Below the pieces are notes generated by a model. The model saw only the letters and a list, made by a program, of their open reading frames with translations, did no database searches and was not told the origin of the DNA. A stretch of 64,000 bases of DNA from a virus. The position numbers and the translations under genes are program-made. Below, in pieces: positions 26,028-34,225 of the stretch (its first letter is position 1; each line of letters opens with the position of its first letter). Location of the stretch: positions 62,001 to 126,000 of the IMG/VR virus record IMGVR_UViG_3300030419_004471; one strand, written 5' to 3'.

Positions 26028-26130
26028 CTTTATTTTTGTGTTTCTTCTTTCTAGTATAATCTTTCTTACTCTTAACAACCTTCTCAGTCATCTTCTTACC
26101 TATGTGATGCGATAGCTCACCTAATGTCAT
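26020..26130 (-). CDS. 36-residue basic protein
   Basis: MTLGELSHHIGKKMTEKVVK onward, Lys-rich tail RKKKHKNKDD. Start and stop both overlap neighbours by four to eight bases, which is the norm here. No function recognised. Confidence 0.6.
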
Positions 26131-26981
26131 ATGAGTCCAGTCTGGTTTTTGTTTGTAAGTTTCTTTTCGTTTTCCCATTGTTGTTCTAAATAATCAATAA
26201 CAGTGTGCATATCTTCATCTCTATGATATGATTCTAAATGTAAAAATTTATTACTAAATAAATGATTAAAGTCATTCTCCTTTTTATCATAATGTGGGCG
26301 TGGTGGTTTCTTATCATAAACAAAACCAACATCCGTATTATAATACTTTAAATAATTATAAAATAAAAATTGTTCATAGAATTGTGCTGAATATACAGGT
26401 GGTATTTTAAATACATCTTCTCCAAGCATATCCAATATTGTTTGGTATGTTTTGGAAACAATATAAGGATTGTTAACAAATACTAAACTGTTATTAGGAA
26501 ATACACACCAATCGAATTTAACTGGAGTATCCTTTACGTTTAATCTGAATTTATTATAATAGTTTTCATAATATTCTTCTACATAAGGTATTTGCCATTT
26601 TTTTGCTTCAAGACTATCTTCTATTGAAGTATCAACTTCTTTAAATCCAAATGTAACAGAGTTGGTTGGTTGTATCTTTTCAAATAATATGATATCTAAA
26701 TCCATAACAACATATGGTGTTGTTTGTTTAATCATTGATAAAATCTTAGGCATACAATAACTATGTATTCTTACTTTATCAAATTCACGAGACATATCAA
26801 CAAATTCATCAAACTCAATTCCATTCTCATTAAATAAGGATTCTGTTTTTCTATCAGCGTATAGTACTGTTGTGTAATATTTTTTTGTATGGTTTACAGA
26901 TAGTTTTGCTAGCTTCCAAAAGTATTCATCTTTCGGTTTCCAAAAGGTATCCATAAATTTATAACAATAGATTGCTTTCAT
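26127..26981 (-). CDS. Glycosyltransferase-like protein (DUF6734-like)
   Basis: 284 residues. An N-terminal strand-helix pattern, an LYADRKTESL segment, then VVMDLDIILFEKI (about 86-98), where DLD looks like a DxD metal/nucleotide-sugar motif of GT-A enzymes, and NNSLVFVNNPYI later. The overall run resembles the DUF6734 proteins of Bacteroidota, which are thought to be sugar transferases. Substrate unknown. Confidence 0.65.
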   Translation of the reverse strand: MKAIYCYKFMDTFWKPKDEYFWKLAKLSVNHTKKYYTTVLYADRKTESLFNENGIEFDEFVDMSREFDKVRIHSYCMPKILSMIKQTTPYVVMDLDIILFEKIQPTNSVTFGFKEVDTSIEDSLEAKKWQIPYVEEYYENYYNKFRLNVKDTPVKFDWCVFPNNSLVFVNNPYIVSKTYQTILDMLGEDVFKIPPVYSAQFYEQFLFYNYLKYYNTDVGFVYDKKPPRPHYDKKENDFNHLFSNKFLHLESYHRDEDMHTVIDYLEQQWENEKKLTNKNQTGLI

Positions 26982-26984
26982 TAA

Positions 26985-27176
26985 TTAAAGTTCTCTTGAT
27001 GTCGGTTCTGTTTCTTCTGTTTCTTCATCTTCAACCAGTTCCATTGTTGTGTTAGTTCGATTTCTCAAATATTGTTCCTCAGTCCATTGAGGGGTTCTAT
27101 CTGTAATAAACTCTATAAACTTATTAGTTTGAGAGTTTTCTGTTTCTTCTACTATTCTATATACTAACTTTCTCAT
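26985..27176 (-). CDS. Small acidic protein, unknown
   Basis: 63 residues ending in an acidic tail (LVEDEETEETEPTSREL). One base separates it from the Smr-like gene, from whose promoter it is probably read. No family recognised. Confidence 0.6.
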   Translation of the reverse strand: MRKLVYRIVEETENSQTNKFIEFITDRTPQWTEEQYLRNRTNTTMELVEDEETEETEPTSREL

Positions 27177-27177
27177 A

Positions 27178-27399
27178 TTATCCGTATATTATTATTTCAC
27201 CTAAATTATGTGTGGGAATATGATATTTAAGTTCCCACTTATTAATTATATCTTTTATAATTGTTTGTTGTAGTTTTTTAGAGTTGCCTGTAATTGCTCT
27301 AACTTGCCATCCAAAATTAACTGATTCTCGTAAGCATATATCTTCTAATTTTAGTACGGCTTCGTTATGGTGCATCCCGTGCAAATCTACTTCTTTCAT
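27178..27399 (-). CDS. Smr-domain-like protein
   Basis: 73 residues: VDLHGMHHNEAVLKLED is the DLHG opening of the Smr domain; AITGNSKKLQ takes the place of the usual HGxG segment. Smr domains nick or bind nucleic acids, and cleave stalled-ribosome mRNA in some systems. The HGxG histidine is not visible, so nuclease activity is uncertain. Promoter P5 ends only three bases before its ATG, predicting a leaderless mRNA. Confidence 0.7.
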   Translation of the reverse strand: MKEVDLHGMHHNEAVLKLEDICLRESVNFGWQVRAITGNSKKLQQTIIKDIINKWELKYHIPTHNLGEIIIYG

Positions 27400-27401
27400 T
27401 T

Positions 27402-27433
27402 ACAATATACAAAAAATATTTGAATTATCCAAA
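27402..27433 (-). promoter_or_regulatory. Bacteroidota-type promoter P5
   Basis: Minus strand: TTTG, 20 bases, TATATTGT, then AAATG. The -7 box is so close to the ATG of the Smr-like gene that the mRNA would have almost no 5' leader. Confidence 0.75.
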
Positions 27434-27449
27434 TTTTTTATCATCTTTT

Positions 27450-29522
27450 TTAAAATAAAGTTTTTTTAGATTCATCCCAAGTACCTTTTCCTTCCCATTT
27501 AAAATCAAAGCTGAAATCTTTTGTTTTGTTAAGAAATCGTTCTTCTGCATATAACTCTTTCACTTCGTTTTCGGTTCTACTACCATCTTCCCATTTTGGT
27601 TTTGCGAAGGTTCTTGCTCTTTCTATTAGTGAGGATTTTTGTTGTGAGAAATCCATAACCTTAAATGGTCTATCTTTGGGTTGAGTATATTTTGCTTTTA
27701 TTTTACAAAACCAATCTCCTTCTTTATTTATCTTAAAATAATATTCTGCATCATATGGAGATTCCAATGCGGCTCCGAATTCTAACTCATCTATCTTTTT
27801 ATCGAATTTTAATTCCATCTCATATCCTCCTCTTGCTCTCCATAATATTTCAAATAATGTAAATGGTTCTTTTATTAAAGAATCAGCAAACACATTTAGG
27901 TTTGTGTTTAATATTTTTAGTTCGGTATCGTTATAATCAATTTTATTAAATACACTCGGGTCATCATATTTTATATTATATAGTTTTCGTAAATTTGGTC
28001 TATCCCATATTTTAATTGTTGAATCGGGTTGTACCTCAATCAATAGAATATCAAAGGCCTTTTGTCTAGTTAACATATGTGGCTTACCAAATGAAAAATC
28101 ATTTCTTATAAAATTCATATCATATGTAAAATTCGCTAATCCAAATTTTTCTGGGTTTTGTCCCACAATCGTTTCTGCACTTAGTATAAACCCTGGATTA
28201 GAACCAATACCTGTCATCTTATTTCTATTTTTGTAAATAAAGGTTAGGGTTGATTTGTGGTCTATTCTTCTTTCCGTTGGGAATCCATTTATAAATGTCG
28301 TAAATGTATCAATACCTGCTTCTTTAAAATCAAGAAAGTTTTTATCCATTATCTCCCTAGTCATTCTTTTACTCATATCCTCAAGCACTTTGTTACTTGC
28401 GCTTTCACCTCCAATCTTTAATAAAAAGCATCCTGATTTCTTTAATAGTTTAAGATATTCTAAATCCATTCGTTTATCACATCTTGCGAACCCAGCCCAC
28501 TTTATATCTAGTCCTCTTTCTATAATTCCTTCTGCAAACTCTGTTAATGCTTTTAGGTTTCCGTTTACTAAACTATCTAAAAACCAAATAACATTAGTAC
28601 CTTTCGTTTTATTGAGATGTTCTATTTCATCTAATGCGGATGTAGAACTTCTTTGTCTGTATTTCCAAAAGTGAGTCTCTGAACAAAACGTACACTTAGC
28701 TATACATCCTCTACTGAATTCTGTAAGTAATCCATTTGGCATTTCGTATTTTGAAAAATCAAAATCTTTATAGTTTGGTATAGGAAAGTTGTTAAGGTTT
28801 ATTCTTTGATTTATCGGTTGTGTTAGAAGCTTCATACCCTTATGATTCATCTTACCATTATCAATCTCTTCTAATATATCTAATATTATTAATTCGGATT
28901 CCCCTACAATACCATATTGAAAAAGTGGTTTGTTATTGTATGAGTAAATTTTACCTTGCTCAATATCGTGCTTTCTAAAATGTAGATTAGGTCCTCCGCA
29001 TATGAATGTGGTGTTTGGTAATCTTTTTCTTAGTTCAGTTGCAAACCACTGTACTGGCCCTTCATTACAATAATATAAAGTAAACCCAATTACTTTTGGA
29101 TTTGCTCTTACTATTTTGTTTATGTACTTTTTTAATATTTTAGATACTGGTTTTTCTAAATGCTTTGGATATTCATTTATTTCCCATCGTTGTAGGTGGT
29201 GTGGATTAAATGGGTCAAATGGAGTTATCCCGTCTTTTACCCAACTACGAGATTGTTGATATACTTCAATGTTTAAATCTAAACAAGATGATTTATATCC
29301 GGCCTCATTTACAAGGGATGATAATCTTGCTATGTTATATGGAGGTAAGTCATAAGCCCATTCGGGTAATAATAGAAACAATACATCTGAGTTTCTCTTT
29401 AACTTTTGAATGTGTACATCCGTTAAGTTTTTAGTAGAAGGCTGTGCGTGCTTCTTTATTTCTTCAAAAAATAAAACATCCGAATTCATATTAAAAATAT
29501 ATTTTCTTTTTAGCTGCTCCAA
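27450..29522 (-). CDS. B12-binding-type radical SAM protein
   Basis: 690 residues. The first ~220 form a cobalamin-binding-like Rossmann domain (VLFLLLPEWAYDLPPYNIARL and VIGFTLYYCNEGPVQWFATE, then FICGGPNLHF). The radical SAM core follows with FSRGCIAKCTFCSETHFW, the CxxxCxxC cluster, and ILSAETIVGQNP later. Family members methylate unreactive carbons or build thioethers and other links. Its length leaves a C-terminal ~200-residue region of unknown role. Promoter P5 is downstream of it, so it has its own transcript. Confidence 0.88.
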   Translation of the reverse strand: MEQLKRKYIFNMNSDVLFFEEIKKHAQPSTKNLTDVHIQKLKRNSDVLFLLLPEWAYDLPPYNIARLSSLVNEAGYKSSCLDLNIEVYQQSRSWVKDGITPFDPFNPHHLQRWEINEYPKHLEKPVSKILKKYINKIVRANPKVIGFTLYYCNEGPVQWFATELRKRLPNTTFICGGPNLHFRKHDIEQGKIYSYNNKPLFQYGIVGESELIILDILEEIDNGKMNHKGMKLLTQPINQRINLNNFPIPNYKDFDFSKYEMPNGLLTEFSRGCIAKCTFCSETHFWKYRQRSSTSALDEIEHLNKTKGTNVIWFLDSLVNGNLKALTEFAEGIIERGLDIKWAGFARCDKRMDLEYLKLLKKSGCFLLKIGGESASNKVLEDMSKRMTREIMDKNFLDFKEAGIDTFTTFINGFPTERRIDHKSTLTFIYKNRNKMTGIGSNPGFILSAETIVGQNPEKFGLANFTYDMNFIRNDFSFGKPHMLTRQKAFDILLIEVQPDSTIKIWDRPNLRKLYNIKYDDPSVFNKIDYNDTELKILNTNLNVFADSLIKEPFTLFEILWRARGGYEMELKFDKKIDELEFGAALESPYDAEYYFKINKEGDWFCKIKAKYTQPKDRPFKVMDFSQQKSSLIERARTFAKPKWEDGSRTENEVKELYAEERFLNKTKDFSFDFKWEGKGTWDESKKTLF

Positions 29523-29973
29523 TCATATCTCTAAATGTATGAATCGATATGGATTGAAATCCTTTTACTTTAGATGCCCTATACCACATCTTATCATTCC
29601 AATCATCACAATATGCTATAAGTGATTCATAACCTTTTTTGTAAAACATATTGTTTGTTGATTCATAAAACTTATCAGATATTCCATCTTTTCGTTTGGT
29701 GCTAATAAATAGATTAAACGAATATATGTTTGGTCTTACACTATAGAACCATCTCAATCCTATTGGATTGTTGTTATCATATAACATCATACAAATACAC
29801 CCATCCTTAAATCTTTGTATGATATCTTTCTTTGTGTACATATCCTTCCATTTTATCTCTTTCTTTATGGTAAGCATTAACTGAATCAAATCGGGTGTTA
29901 GTTCTGTAACTTCCCTAATATCAATATCCTTATGTTCCTTTGATTCGGCTAAGTTTATTTTATAGTACTTCAT
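29491..29973 (-). CDS. GNAT-like acetyltransferase, divergent
   Basis: 160 residues. The strand order MMLYDNNNPIGLRWFYSV, then SFNLFISTKRKDGISDKFYESTN and YKKGYESLIAYCD fits the GNAT fold, where the GLRW/FNLFIST strands bind acetyl-CoA. The QRGxG-type loop is not clear, so activity is uncertain. It overlaps the ASCH-like gene by 14 bases. Confidence 0.5.
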   Translation of the reverse strand: MKYYKINLAESKEHKDIDIREVTELTPDLIQLMLTIKKEIKWKDMYTKKDIIQRFKDGCICMMLYDNNNPIGLRWFYSVRPNIYSFNLFISTKRKDGISDKFYESTNNMFYKKGYESLIAYCDDWNDKMWYRASKVKGFQSISIHTFRDMIGAAKKKIYF

Positions 29974-30253
29974 TTATATGCCTATTATCCAAGTGTATTA
30001 TGTTCCCTAAGTGTAGTTCCCATCTATCTTTTATTTTAACCTCATTACATTCTACTACCATATGAGTTGGGTTTTTATGGTAAGCGTATTGAAAGAATAT
30101 TAATTTAATATCCTTGCCATGCAATCTTCTATTCCAATAATCAGTTCTATCTCTGTATTCAATCTTCTTCGAACCATTCATTATTCTAACGAAGGGGTCT
30201 TTCATTAGAACCAAATGTAATACTTCTTTACCTTCCCAAATCATATTATCCAA
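29960..30253 (-). CDS. ASCH-domain protein
   Basis: 97 residues. LVLMKDPFVRIMNGSKKIEYR (in part; residues 13-34) is the opening ASCH signature, where a conserved lysine-rich loop binds nucleic acid or a modified nucleoside, followed by DYWNRRLHGKDIKLIFFQYA. ASCH proteins act as RNA- or modified-nucleoside-binding factors. Overlaps both neighbours. Confidence 0.78.
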   Translation of the reverse strand: MDNMIWEGKEVLHLVLMKDPFVRIMNGSKKIEYRDRTDYWNRRLHGKDIKLIFFQYAYHKNPTHMVVECNEVKIKDRWELHLGNIIHLDNRHINEVL

Positions 30254-30968
30254 ATATTTCTACACGAATATCCTTCATCATTTCAAATCCTCTTTCTGCT
30301 AGATGTTGTCTACCTTCATCAATCATCTTAGTCCATCCACAATAATAAACAATTGGTTTCTCTTTCATACTATCTATGATTGGTAAGTATGCACTATGTA
30401 CATATCCATTGTGACCATCCCATTGTTCTTTTGATAAACAAGGTATATATTCAAAGTTAGGAATTATCTTTTCAAAGTTCTTCATCTCTTCGTAATACGG
30501 AATATCCTCTTTGGTACGAGTTCCAAAAAACAATTTGAGATTCTTCGTTGGTATTTTGTTCTTAGCAATATATCCTAACATAGAGCGGAATGGTGATATA
30601 CCAGAGCCAGTACTTACAAAGTATATATCTCTATCTATCTTATCGGGTAGAGTGAATACACCCATAGGTCCTTTATAAACTATCTCATCACCAATCTCAA
30701 TTTCGTTGAATAGGTATTCGCTCATTAACCCACCCTTTAGATAAGTGATAATAAGTTCAAATCTATTCGTACCATCAGCCCAAGAGGCAATCGAATAATT
30801 TCTTTTTATAATATTGTGGTTTCCGAATTTTTTAAGTTGATGTTTGGCAAGTAGTTGTACTAACATACCTGATTCAAACTTTAATTCATCATAAAGGGGT
30901 GATTCGAATATAAACCTCCAATTTGATTTGGTTTCTTTTATTATATCTACTAATACTGCAACATTCAT
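30246..30968 (-). CDS. Ferredoxin-NADP reductase-like flavoprotein
   Basis: 240 residues. The FAD domain has IIKRNYSIASWADG (RxYS motif, about 57-70), GDEIVYKGPMGVFTLP and the NAD(P) domain begins ISTGSGISPFRSMLGYI (about 112-128), with LFFGTRTKEDIPYYEEM and the final YYCGWTKMIDEGRQHLAE. It should pass electrons between NADPH and an iron-sulfur protein; a 7Fe/8Fe-type ferredoxin is encoded at 60353-60661. It could serve the radical SAM enzymes or the 2OG hydroxylases. Full length for the family. Confidence 0.9.
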   Translation of the reverse strand: MNVAVLVDIIKETKSNWRFIFESPLYDELKFESGMLVQLLAKHQLKKFGNHNIIKRNYSIASWADGTNRFELIITYLKGGLMSEYLFNEIEIGDEIVYKGPMGVFTLPDKIDRDIYFVSTGSGISPFRSMLGYIAKNKIPTKNLKLFFGTRTKEDIPYYEEMKNFEKIIPNFEYIPCLSKEQWDGHNGYVHSAYLPIIDSMKEKPIVYYCGWTKMIDEGRQHLAERGFEMMKDIRVEIFG

Positions 30969-30990
30969 TTTTTTATAATTCTATATACTT

Positions 30991-31049
30991 ATACTTGACT
31001 ACTTGACTACTTGACAGACAGCAAAGACACTGACAACTGACTACTGACT
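30991..31049. repeat. Short GTCA-rich repeats in the leader of the flavoprotein gene
   Basis: In plus-strand reading ACTTGACT-ACTTGACT-ACTTGACAG, then further ACTGAC copies (ACTGACAACTGACTACTGACT). Spaced by about 8 bases. Located between the flavoprotein start and the next gene, so they may bind a regulator or just be slippage. Confidence 0.45.
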
Positions 31050-31275
31050 AAGTAAGGGGTGGCCATTTCTTTCGTAAAAGGTTATAAAGTCTCATTCTTA
31101 ATTCCGTTTCTTTTGGGAATTTCTTTTCAAACAATTCAATATACTTAACACAACTCTTATGTTGTAAGAGATTATCCGTACTATCGATTATGTTCAATCC
31201 TCTCATATACGCATAATGTACATCAACCCCTTCATCTGTCGGAGTCGAATTTTTAAAAAAATTTTTAATCTTCAT
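31048..31275 (-). CDS. Small protein, unknown
   Basis: 75 residues, starting MKIKNFFKNSTPTDEGVDVH, with a YIELFEKKFPKETELRMRL helix and a KKWPPLT tail. It ends beside the repeat leader of the flavoprotein gene. No family recognised. Confidence 0.6.
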   Translation of the reverse strand: MKIKNFFKNSTPTDEGVDVHYAYMRGLNIIDSTDNLLQHKSCVKYIELFEKKFPKETELRMRLYNLLRKKWPPLT

Positions 31276-31295
31276 TTATTTGATAGTTTTAGTTG

Positions 31296-31366
31296 AGGTG
31301 GAGATAGGATTCGAACCTATGTAAGAAGATTTGCAGTCTGCCACCTAGCCGCTCGGTCACTCCACC
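31296..31366 (-). tRNA. trnC: tRNA-Cys (anticodon GCA)
   Basis: Minus strand: acceptor GGTGGAG/CTCCACC, D-arm with CCGAGCGGCTAGG, loop CTGCAAA (anticodon GCA) closed by a stem with one C-U mismatch, T-arm ATAGG-TTCGAAT-CCTAT. CCA is not encoded. Confidence 0.9.
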
Positions 31367-31371
31367 ATTCG

Positions 31372-31500
31372 TTATTCACAATCGCAACAACAATCATCGC
31401 CACAAGTGACCTTCTTCTTATCCTTTAATCCAAAGATGAGCATAAGCATAATACCTGCCATTACACCCAATACTAAAGTTCCTTCCATTAATATACTCAT
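31372..31500 (-). CDS. 42-residue membrane peptide with Cys-rich tail
   Basis: MSILMEGTLVLGVMAGIMLM is a single span, followed by KDKKK and CGDDCCCDCE. The cysteine tail after a membrane anchor may bind metal. Ends five bases before tRNA-Cys. Promoter not seen; divergent from the plus-strand gene at 31528. Confidence 0.6.
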   Translation of the reverse strand: MSILMEGTLVLGVMAGIMLMLIFGLKDKKKVTCGDDCCCDCE

Positions 31501-31511
31501 ACTTATATATA

Positions 31512-31519
31512 TATTTATC
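31512..31519 (+). promoter_or_regulatory. TATTTATC element before a plus-strand gene
   Basis: TATATTTATCTTTTAAATATG on the plus strand, eight bases before the ATG. The orientation agrees with the TATTTATA elements that precede minus-strand genes. Confidence 0.35.
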
Positions 31520-31527
31520 TTTTAAAT

Positions 31528-31776
31528 ATGTCCTTACTCACATTAGAACAACGATACGATAGAGTTAACAATGAAAAGAATATCATTGTTGCCTCTGATA
31601 TGTCTGTTCATCTTGTTTCTCATATCACTATGTTGAGAGATTGTGTAGTGGTACATACTGAAGGTAATCTTATTTATATAGATACCGAAGTCTTTACCTA
31701 TGATGAATTATATCAAGCTGAGGTGGAGGTAGATACTCTTCTTACCGAGCTTGATTTGAAATCCCCAATGTGTTAA
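31528..31776 (+). CDS. Plus-strand small protein, unknown
   Basis: 82 residues: MSLLTLEQRYDRVNNEKNII onward, acidic, with an EVDTLLTELDLKSPMC end. It is one of the very few plus-strand genes; it lies in the exact gap between the divergent membrane-peptide gene and the convergent gene at 31777, which supports it as real. No family recognised. Confidence 0.6.
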   Translation: MSLLTLEQRYDRVNNEKNIIVASDMSVHLVSHITMLRDCVVVHTEGNLIYIDTEVFTYDELYQAEVEVDTLLTELDLKSPMC

Positions 31777-31992
31777 CTACAATCCCAAGTTGTTATTATC
31801 GTTATTCATTAATTCATCTATTATCCTATAAATGAATAAACAAAATGTAATAGGCCATAGGAGGAAATTCATACCTCTTTCTCGCCAACCCCAAGGTAGT
31901 GATTCCTCTTCCATATCTTTATTGTTTGTAGTCAACCACTCTAAAGTCATTACCCACATACATCCAAATAAAAAATAAGTCGATAGTTCCAT
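31777..31992 (-). CDS. Small two-span membrane protein
   Basis: 71 residues with two membrane segments (YFLFGCMWVMTLEWL and MNFLLWPITFCLFIYRII) and an Asn-rich end. Shares a base with the next gene (TAATG type overlap). No function recognised. Confidence 0.65.
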   Translation of the reverse strand: MELSTYFLFGCMWVMTLEWLTTNNKDMEEESLPWGWRERGMNFLLWPITFCLFIYRIIDELMNNDNNNLGL

Positions 31993-32276
31993 TACTTTGG
32001 TATATCCTTTATAAACTTTGTTATCTTATGTATCATAGATATAAAAATAGCTAATCCTATTCCTCCTGCGAATATTCTAGCATTATTAGCAAAGGGTTTC
32101 ATAGCGTACATATAAGCTACTAACGCCATAAAATCTATTATAACCATAACCACCGGTACTCCCAATCCTAAGTCTTTTCCAAACTTTATTGTTATATGGA
32201 ATACCAAGTATGTTATTTGTAGTAATAGTAATACTACTCCAAACCCTAGCAAAAAATCTATTAGCTCTACATTCAT
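31992..32276 (-). CDS. Small three-span membrane protein
   Basis: 94 residues, about three spans (FLLGFGVVLLLLQITYLVF, VPVVMVIIDFMALVAYMYAM, IFAGGIGLAIFISMIHKI). Overlaps the zinc-ribbon gene upstream. Role unknown. Confidence 0.7.
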   Translation of the reverse strand: MNVELIDFLLGFGVVLLLLQITYLVFHITIKFGKDLGLGVPVVMVIIDFMALVAYMYAMKPFANNARIFAGGIGLAIFISMIHKITKFIKDIPK

Positions 32277-32449
32277 CTTATATATGTTTTATCTCCTGTT
32301 TCTAAATCTTCTACTTCTACCGAAATTTCGCAGTACTCTCCACATTGTGGACAGTTAACTAAGTCTAACGACAGAATCGCACCGCATCCGTTACAATTGT
32401 TATTATCCATCGGATATGAGTGATGAACTAAATCTTTTAAAAAATCCAT
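32273..32449 (-). CDS. 58-residue zinc-ribbon protein
   Basis: CNGCGAILSL and CPQCGEYC supply two CxxC pairs 18 residues apart, the layout of a rubredoxin-like zinc ribbon. The start overlaps its upstream neighbour and the stop overlaps the next gene's ATG. Confidence 0.7.
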   Translation of the reverse strand: MDFLKDLVHHSYPMDNNNCNGCGAILSLDLVNCPQCGEYCEISVEVEDLETGDKTYIR

Positions 32450-32535
32450 TTAATTACAGTCCACCAAAACCCTATAGTGAATAATGTGATTCCCCACCAT
32501 ACTAATGCTTTAGTGTAATCTCTGTTTTGTTTCAT
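32437..32535 (-). CDS. 32-residue membrane peptide
   Basis: MKQNRDYTKALVWWGITLFT continuing IGFWWTVIKWIF: one aromatic-rich span. Overlaps both neighbours out of frame. Supported by packing rather than by homology. Confidence 0.45.
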   Translation of the reverse strand: MKQNRDYTKALVWWGITLFTIGFWWTVIKWIF

Positions 32536-32635
32536 TTGATTTATTCTTTAATTTCTTTTTATTAATGAAATCAACTCTATCTTTAATTGTTTTCATTCTT
32601 AACATTTCTTTATCTAAGTCTTTTAGTTTAGCCAT
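32510..32635 (-). CDS. 41-residue basic helical peptide
   Basis: MAKLKDLDKEMLRMKTIKDR onward, Lys-rich; its 3' part overlaps the membrane peptide gene by 26 bases. No family recognised. Confidence 0.45.
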   Translation of the reverse strand: MAKLKDLDKEMLRMKTIKDRVDFINKKKLKNKSNETKQRLH

Positions 32636-33069
32636 TTCTTCATTACTATGTTATTCACTTTAAATCCATTCTTTTCATAGAAGGGTTCTAACTCTGGTTT
32701 ACAGAATAGGGATACTCTAAAACAATCTTCCATTTCTGCTATATAGAGTAACTCCTCAATTAACTTTATACCTACTCCACTACCTCTAAGTTTTTTATCT
32801 ACTACCACATCTTCTATATGTCCAGCTACCTCACCTCTTATTTTGTTTTCGATAACTATACTTCCGTATGCCACAACTTCATCACCTATAAGACCAACAA
32901 CTGCGTTAGAGCTGGTATTAGCTTTGAATTTATGCCAAGCCTTTGTTGTATCAAAGTTATGTATTTTACTTTCACTTAATTGGTTTAGTAGAAGAACCAC
33001 TTGGGTCATATGATACTGTCGTATCGGTCTAAACTTTACATCTATTTTTTCTTTTTCTTTGGAATCCAT
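32623..33069 (-). CDS. GNAT acetyltransferase (GNA1-like)
   Basis: 148 residues. HIEDVVVDKKLRGSGVGIKLIEELLYIAE (read in parts, residues 84-112) contains the acetyl-CoA loop RGxGxG and its helix; EPFYEKNGFKVN is the C-terminal GNAT signature. The arrangement is that of glucosamine-6-phosphate N-acetyltransferases, so acetylation of an amino sugar is likely. Overlaps a small basic gene upstream. Confidence 0.88.
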   Translation of the reverse strand: MDSKEKEKIDVKFRPIRQYHMTQVVLLLNQLSESKIHNFDTTKAWHKFKANTSSNAVVGLIGDEVVAYGSIVIENKIRGEVAGHIEDVVVDKKLRGSGVGIKLIEELLYIAEMEDCFRVSLFCKPELEPFYEKNGFKVNNIVMKKWLN

Positions 33070-33224
33070 TCTATTACATCTGTTATTTTATATTCGAATT
33101 GTTTTATTAGTTCTTTGTTACCTCCACCGAACTTAGCCTTTTCTCTTTCGATTAAGCCAGTCAAGTCGTTTATTATTCTTTCTTGTCTCTTTTTTTGTTT
33201 CGGTGTTAATTTTACTTCTGCCAT
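33042..33224 (-). CDS. 60-residue Lys-rich helical protein
   Basis: MAEVKLTPKQKKRQERIIND onward; helical and highly charged, ending KKKKK. Overlaps genes on both sides. Role unknown. Confidence 0.65.
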   Translation of the reverse strand: MAEVKLTPKQKKRQERIINDLTGLIEREKAKFGGGNKELIKQFEYKITDVIEWIPKKKKK

Positions 33225-33424
33225 ATTTTATGTTTTTTCTTATATTTCTCTACAAATGATTTTCCTACTCCCACATCATAAATCTCGGCATCATTAGGAA
33301 TAAGTGGTTTTCTCTTTCTTGCGTTAAGAATATCATCTACATTACATTCGAAGGTTTCCACTTTAACCTTTTTTCCATATTTTAATTTATACGCTACTAC
33401 CACGCATTTCTTAGGATGTTCCAT
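33212..33424 (-). CDS. Small protein, unknown
   Basis: 70 residues: MEHPKKCVVVAYKLKYGKKV onward, beta-alpha pattern, ends VEKYKKKHKIWQK. No family recognised. Confidence 0.65.
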   Translation of the reverse strand: MEHPKKCVVVAYKLKYGKKVKVETFECNVDDILNARKRKPLIPNDAEIYDVGVGKSFVEKYKKKHKIWQK

Positions 33425-33582
33425 ACGATAAACGCATTAGCTGTTACTGCTTGTAATACTATTAATGTTCTAAAGAAAGCTACCCAATCAGCTTCTTTAT
33501 TGTTTCCAACCTTTTCACCTAAAGCTTTCGCCCATAGTCTCCATAGTTTTTTCATCTCTCTATTCTTTTTATTCCTCCCCAT
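33397..33582 (-). CDS. Small protein with C-terminal membrane span
   Basis: 61 residues with a basic start and a hydrophobic end FFRTLIVLQAVTANAFIVWN. A start at the internal ATG (33555, MKKLWRLW) would remove most of the overlap with the thioesterase gene. Confidence 0.6.
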   Translation of the reverse strand: MGRNKKNREMKKLWRLWAKALGEKVGNNKEADWVAFFRTLIVLQAVTANAFIVWNILRNAW

Positions 33583-33908
33583 CTATCTACATTTACAAAT
33601 GTAATCTTATCTACTGTTATTATCATCTTCTTTGTCTGTTTGTTTCTTACTACTAGTTTAACTTTAATACTACTGTTTCCTAGCTCTATCAATTCACATC
33701 CAAATTCTATTATATCTCCTACCATTACAGGTGATACAAACTCTATCTCTGACATTGCTTTGGTTACAAGGTGAGGAGTATCTGCTTGGCAGAATGCGAA
33801 TATAGCCGCTTCCTCATCTATCCATTTTAGTAATTGTCCTCCAAATAAAGTACCCCTTGCGTTTAAGTCGGTTGGTTTAACTAATTTTCTTGTTTTATAT
33901 TGCATCAT
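33552..33908 (-). CDS. Hotdog-fold acyl-CoA thioesterase (YciA-like)
   Basis: 118 residues. LNARGTLFGGQLLKWIDEEA (residues 15-34) is the hotdog helix with the catalytic aspartate, and VTKAMSEIEFVSPVMVGDII the following strand turn. YciA-type enzymes hydrolyse medium and long acyl-CoAs. An acyl-CoA thioesterase in a phage is unusual; it may adjust membrane lipid or an acyl donor for glycan modification. Confidence 0.85.
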   Translation of the reverse strand: MMQYKTRKLVKPTDLNARGTLFGGQLLKWIDEEAAIFAFCQADTPHLVTKAMSEIEFVSPVMVGDIIEFGCELIELGNSSIKVKLVVRNKQTKKMIITVDKITFVNVDRWGGIKRIER

Positions 33909-33914
33909 CTAAAT

Positions 33915-34223
33915 TTAAAGATATTGTGGTCCGAAATAACTAAATTTTGCACTTCCATCGAAAATGTTTCCTCTACTATGTTTCGCTGGTGTTTTCCAAT
34001 CTGCTGCTTTTAATAAATCTCCCTTACAAACTAATGCTCCTTTATGTACTCCTTCGTACATAGATACAAATCCCCAAACTGAACTACCTTTCGTTACTTT
34101 GATGAACTTCCTACCTTTTGAGTAGGTTAGGGGATGGTATGTTCCACCAAATCGTTTTTGGTGTTCAGACTTTAATTCTTGATTGGTTCTATCCAACCAT
34201 ATTGTAAACTGACTTCTCTCCAT
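33915..34223 (-). CDS. Small protein, unknown
   Basis: 102 residues from MERSQFTIWLDRTNQELKSE. This start avoids overlap with the next gene; an upstream ATG at 34247 would add eight residues. Contains FIKVTKGSSVWGFV and ends FSYFGPQYL. It looks beta-rich. No family recognised. Confidence 0.65.
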   Translation of the reverse strand: MERSQFTIWLDRTNQELKSEHQKRFGGTYHPLTYSKGRKFIKVTKGSSVWGFVSMYEGVHKGALVCKGDLLKAADWKTPAKHSRGNIFDGSAKFSYFGPQYL

Positions 34224-34225
34224 TA

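Noticed and set aside
28255-28674. 139-codon plus-strand ORF
   Set aside because: It lies opposite the B12-type radical SAM gene, where the CxxxCxxC motif proves the minus frame.
30991-31049. Possible CRISPR array
   Set aside because: Repeats are about 8 bases with no spacers of regular length and no cas genes are present.
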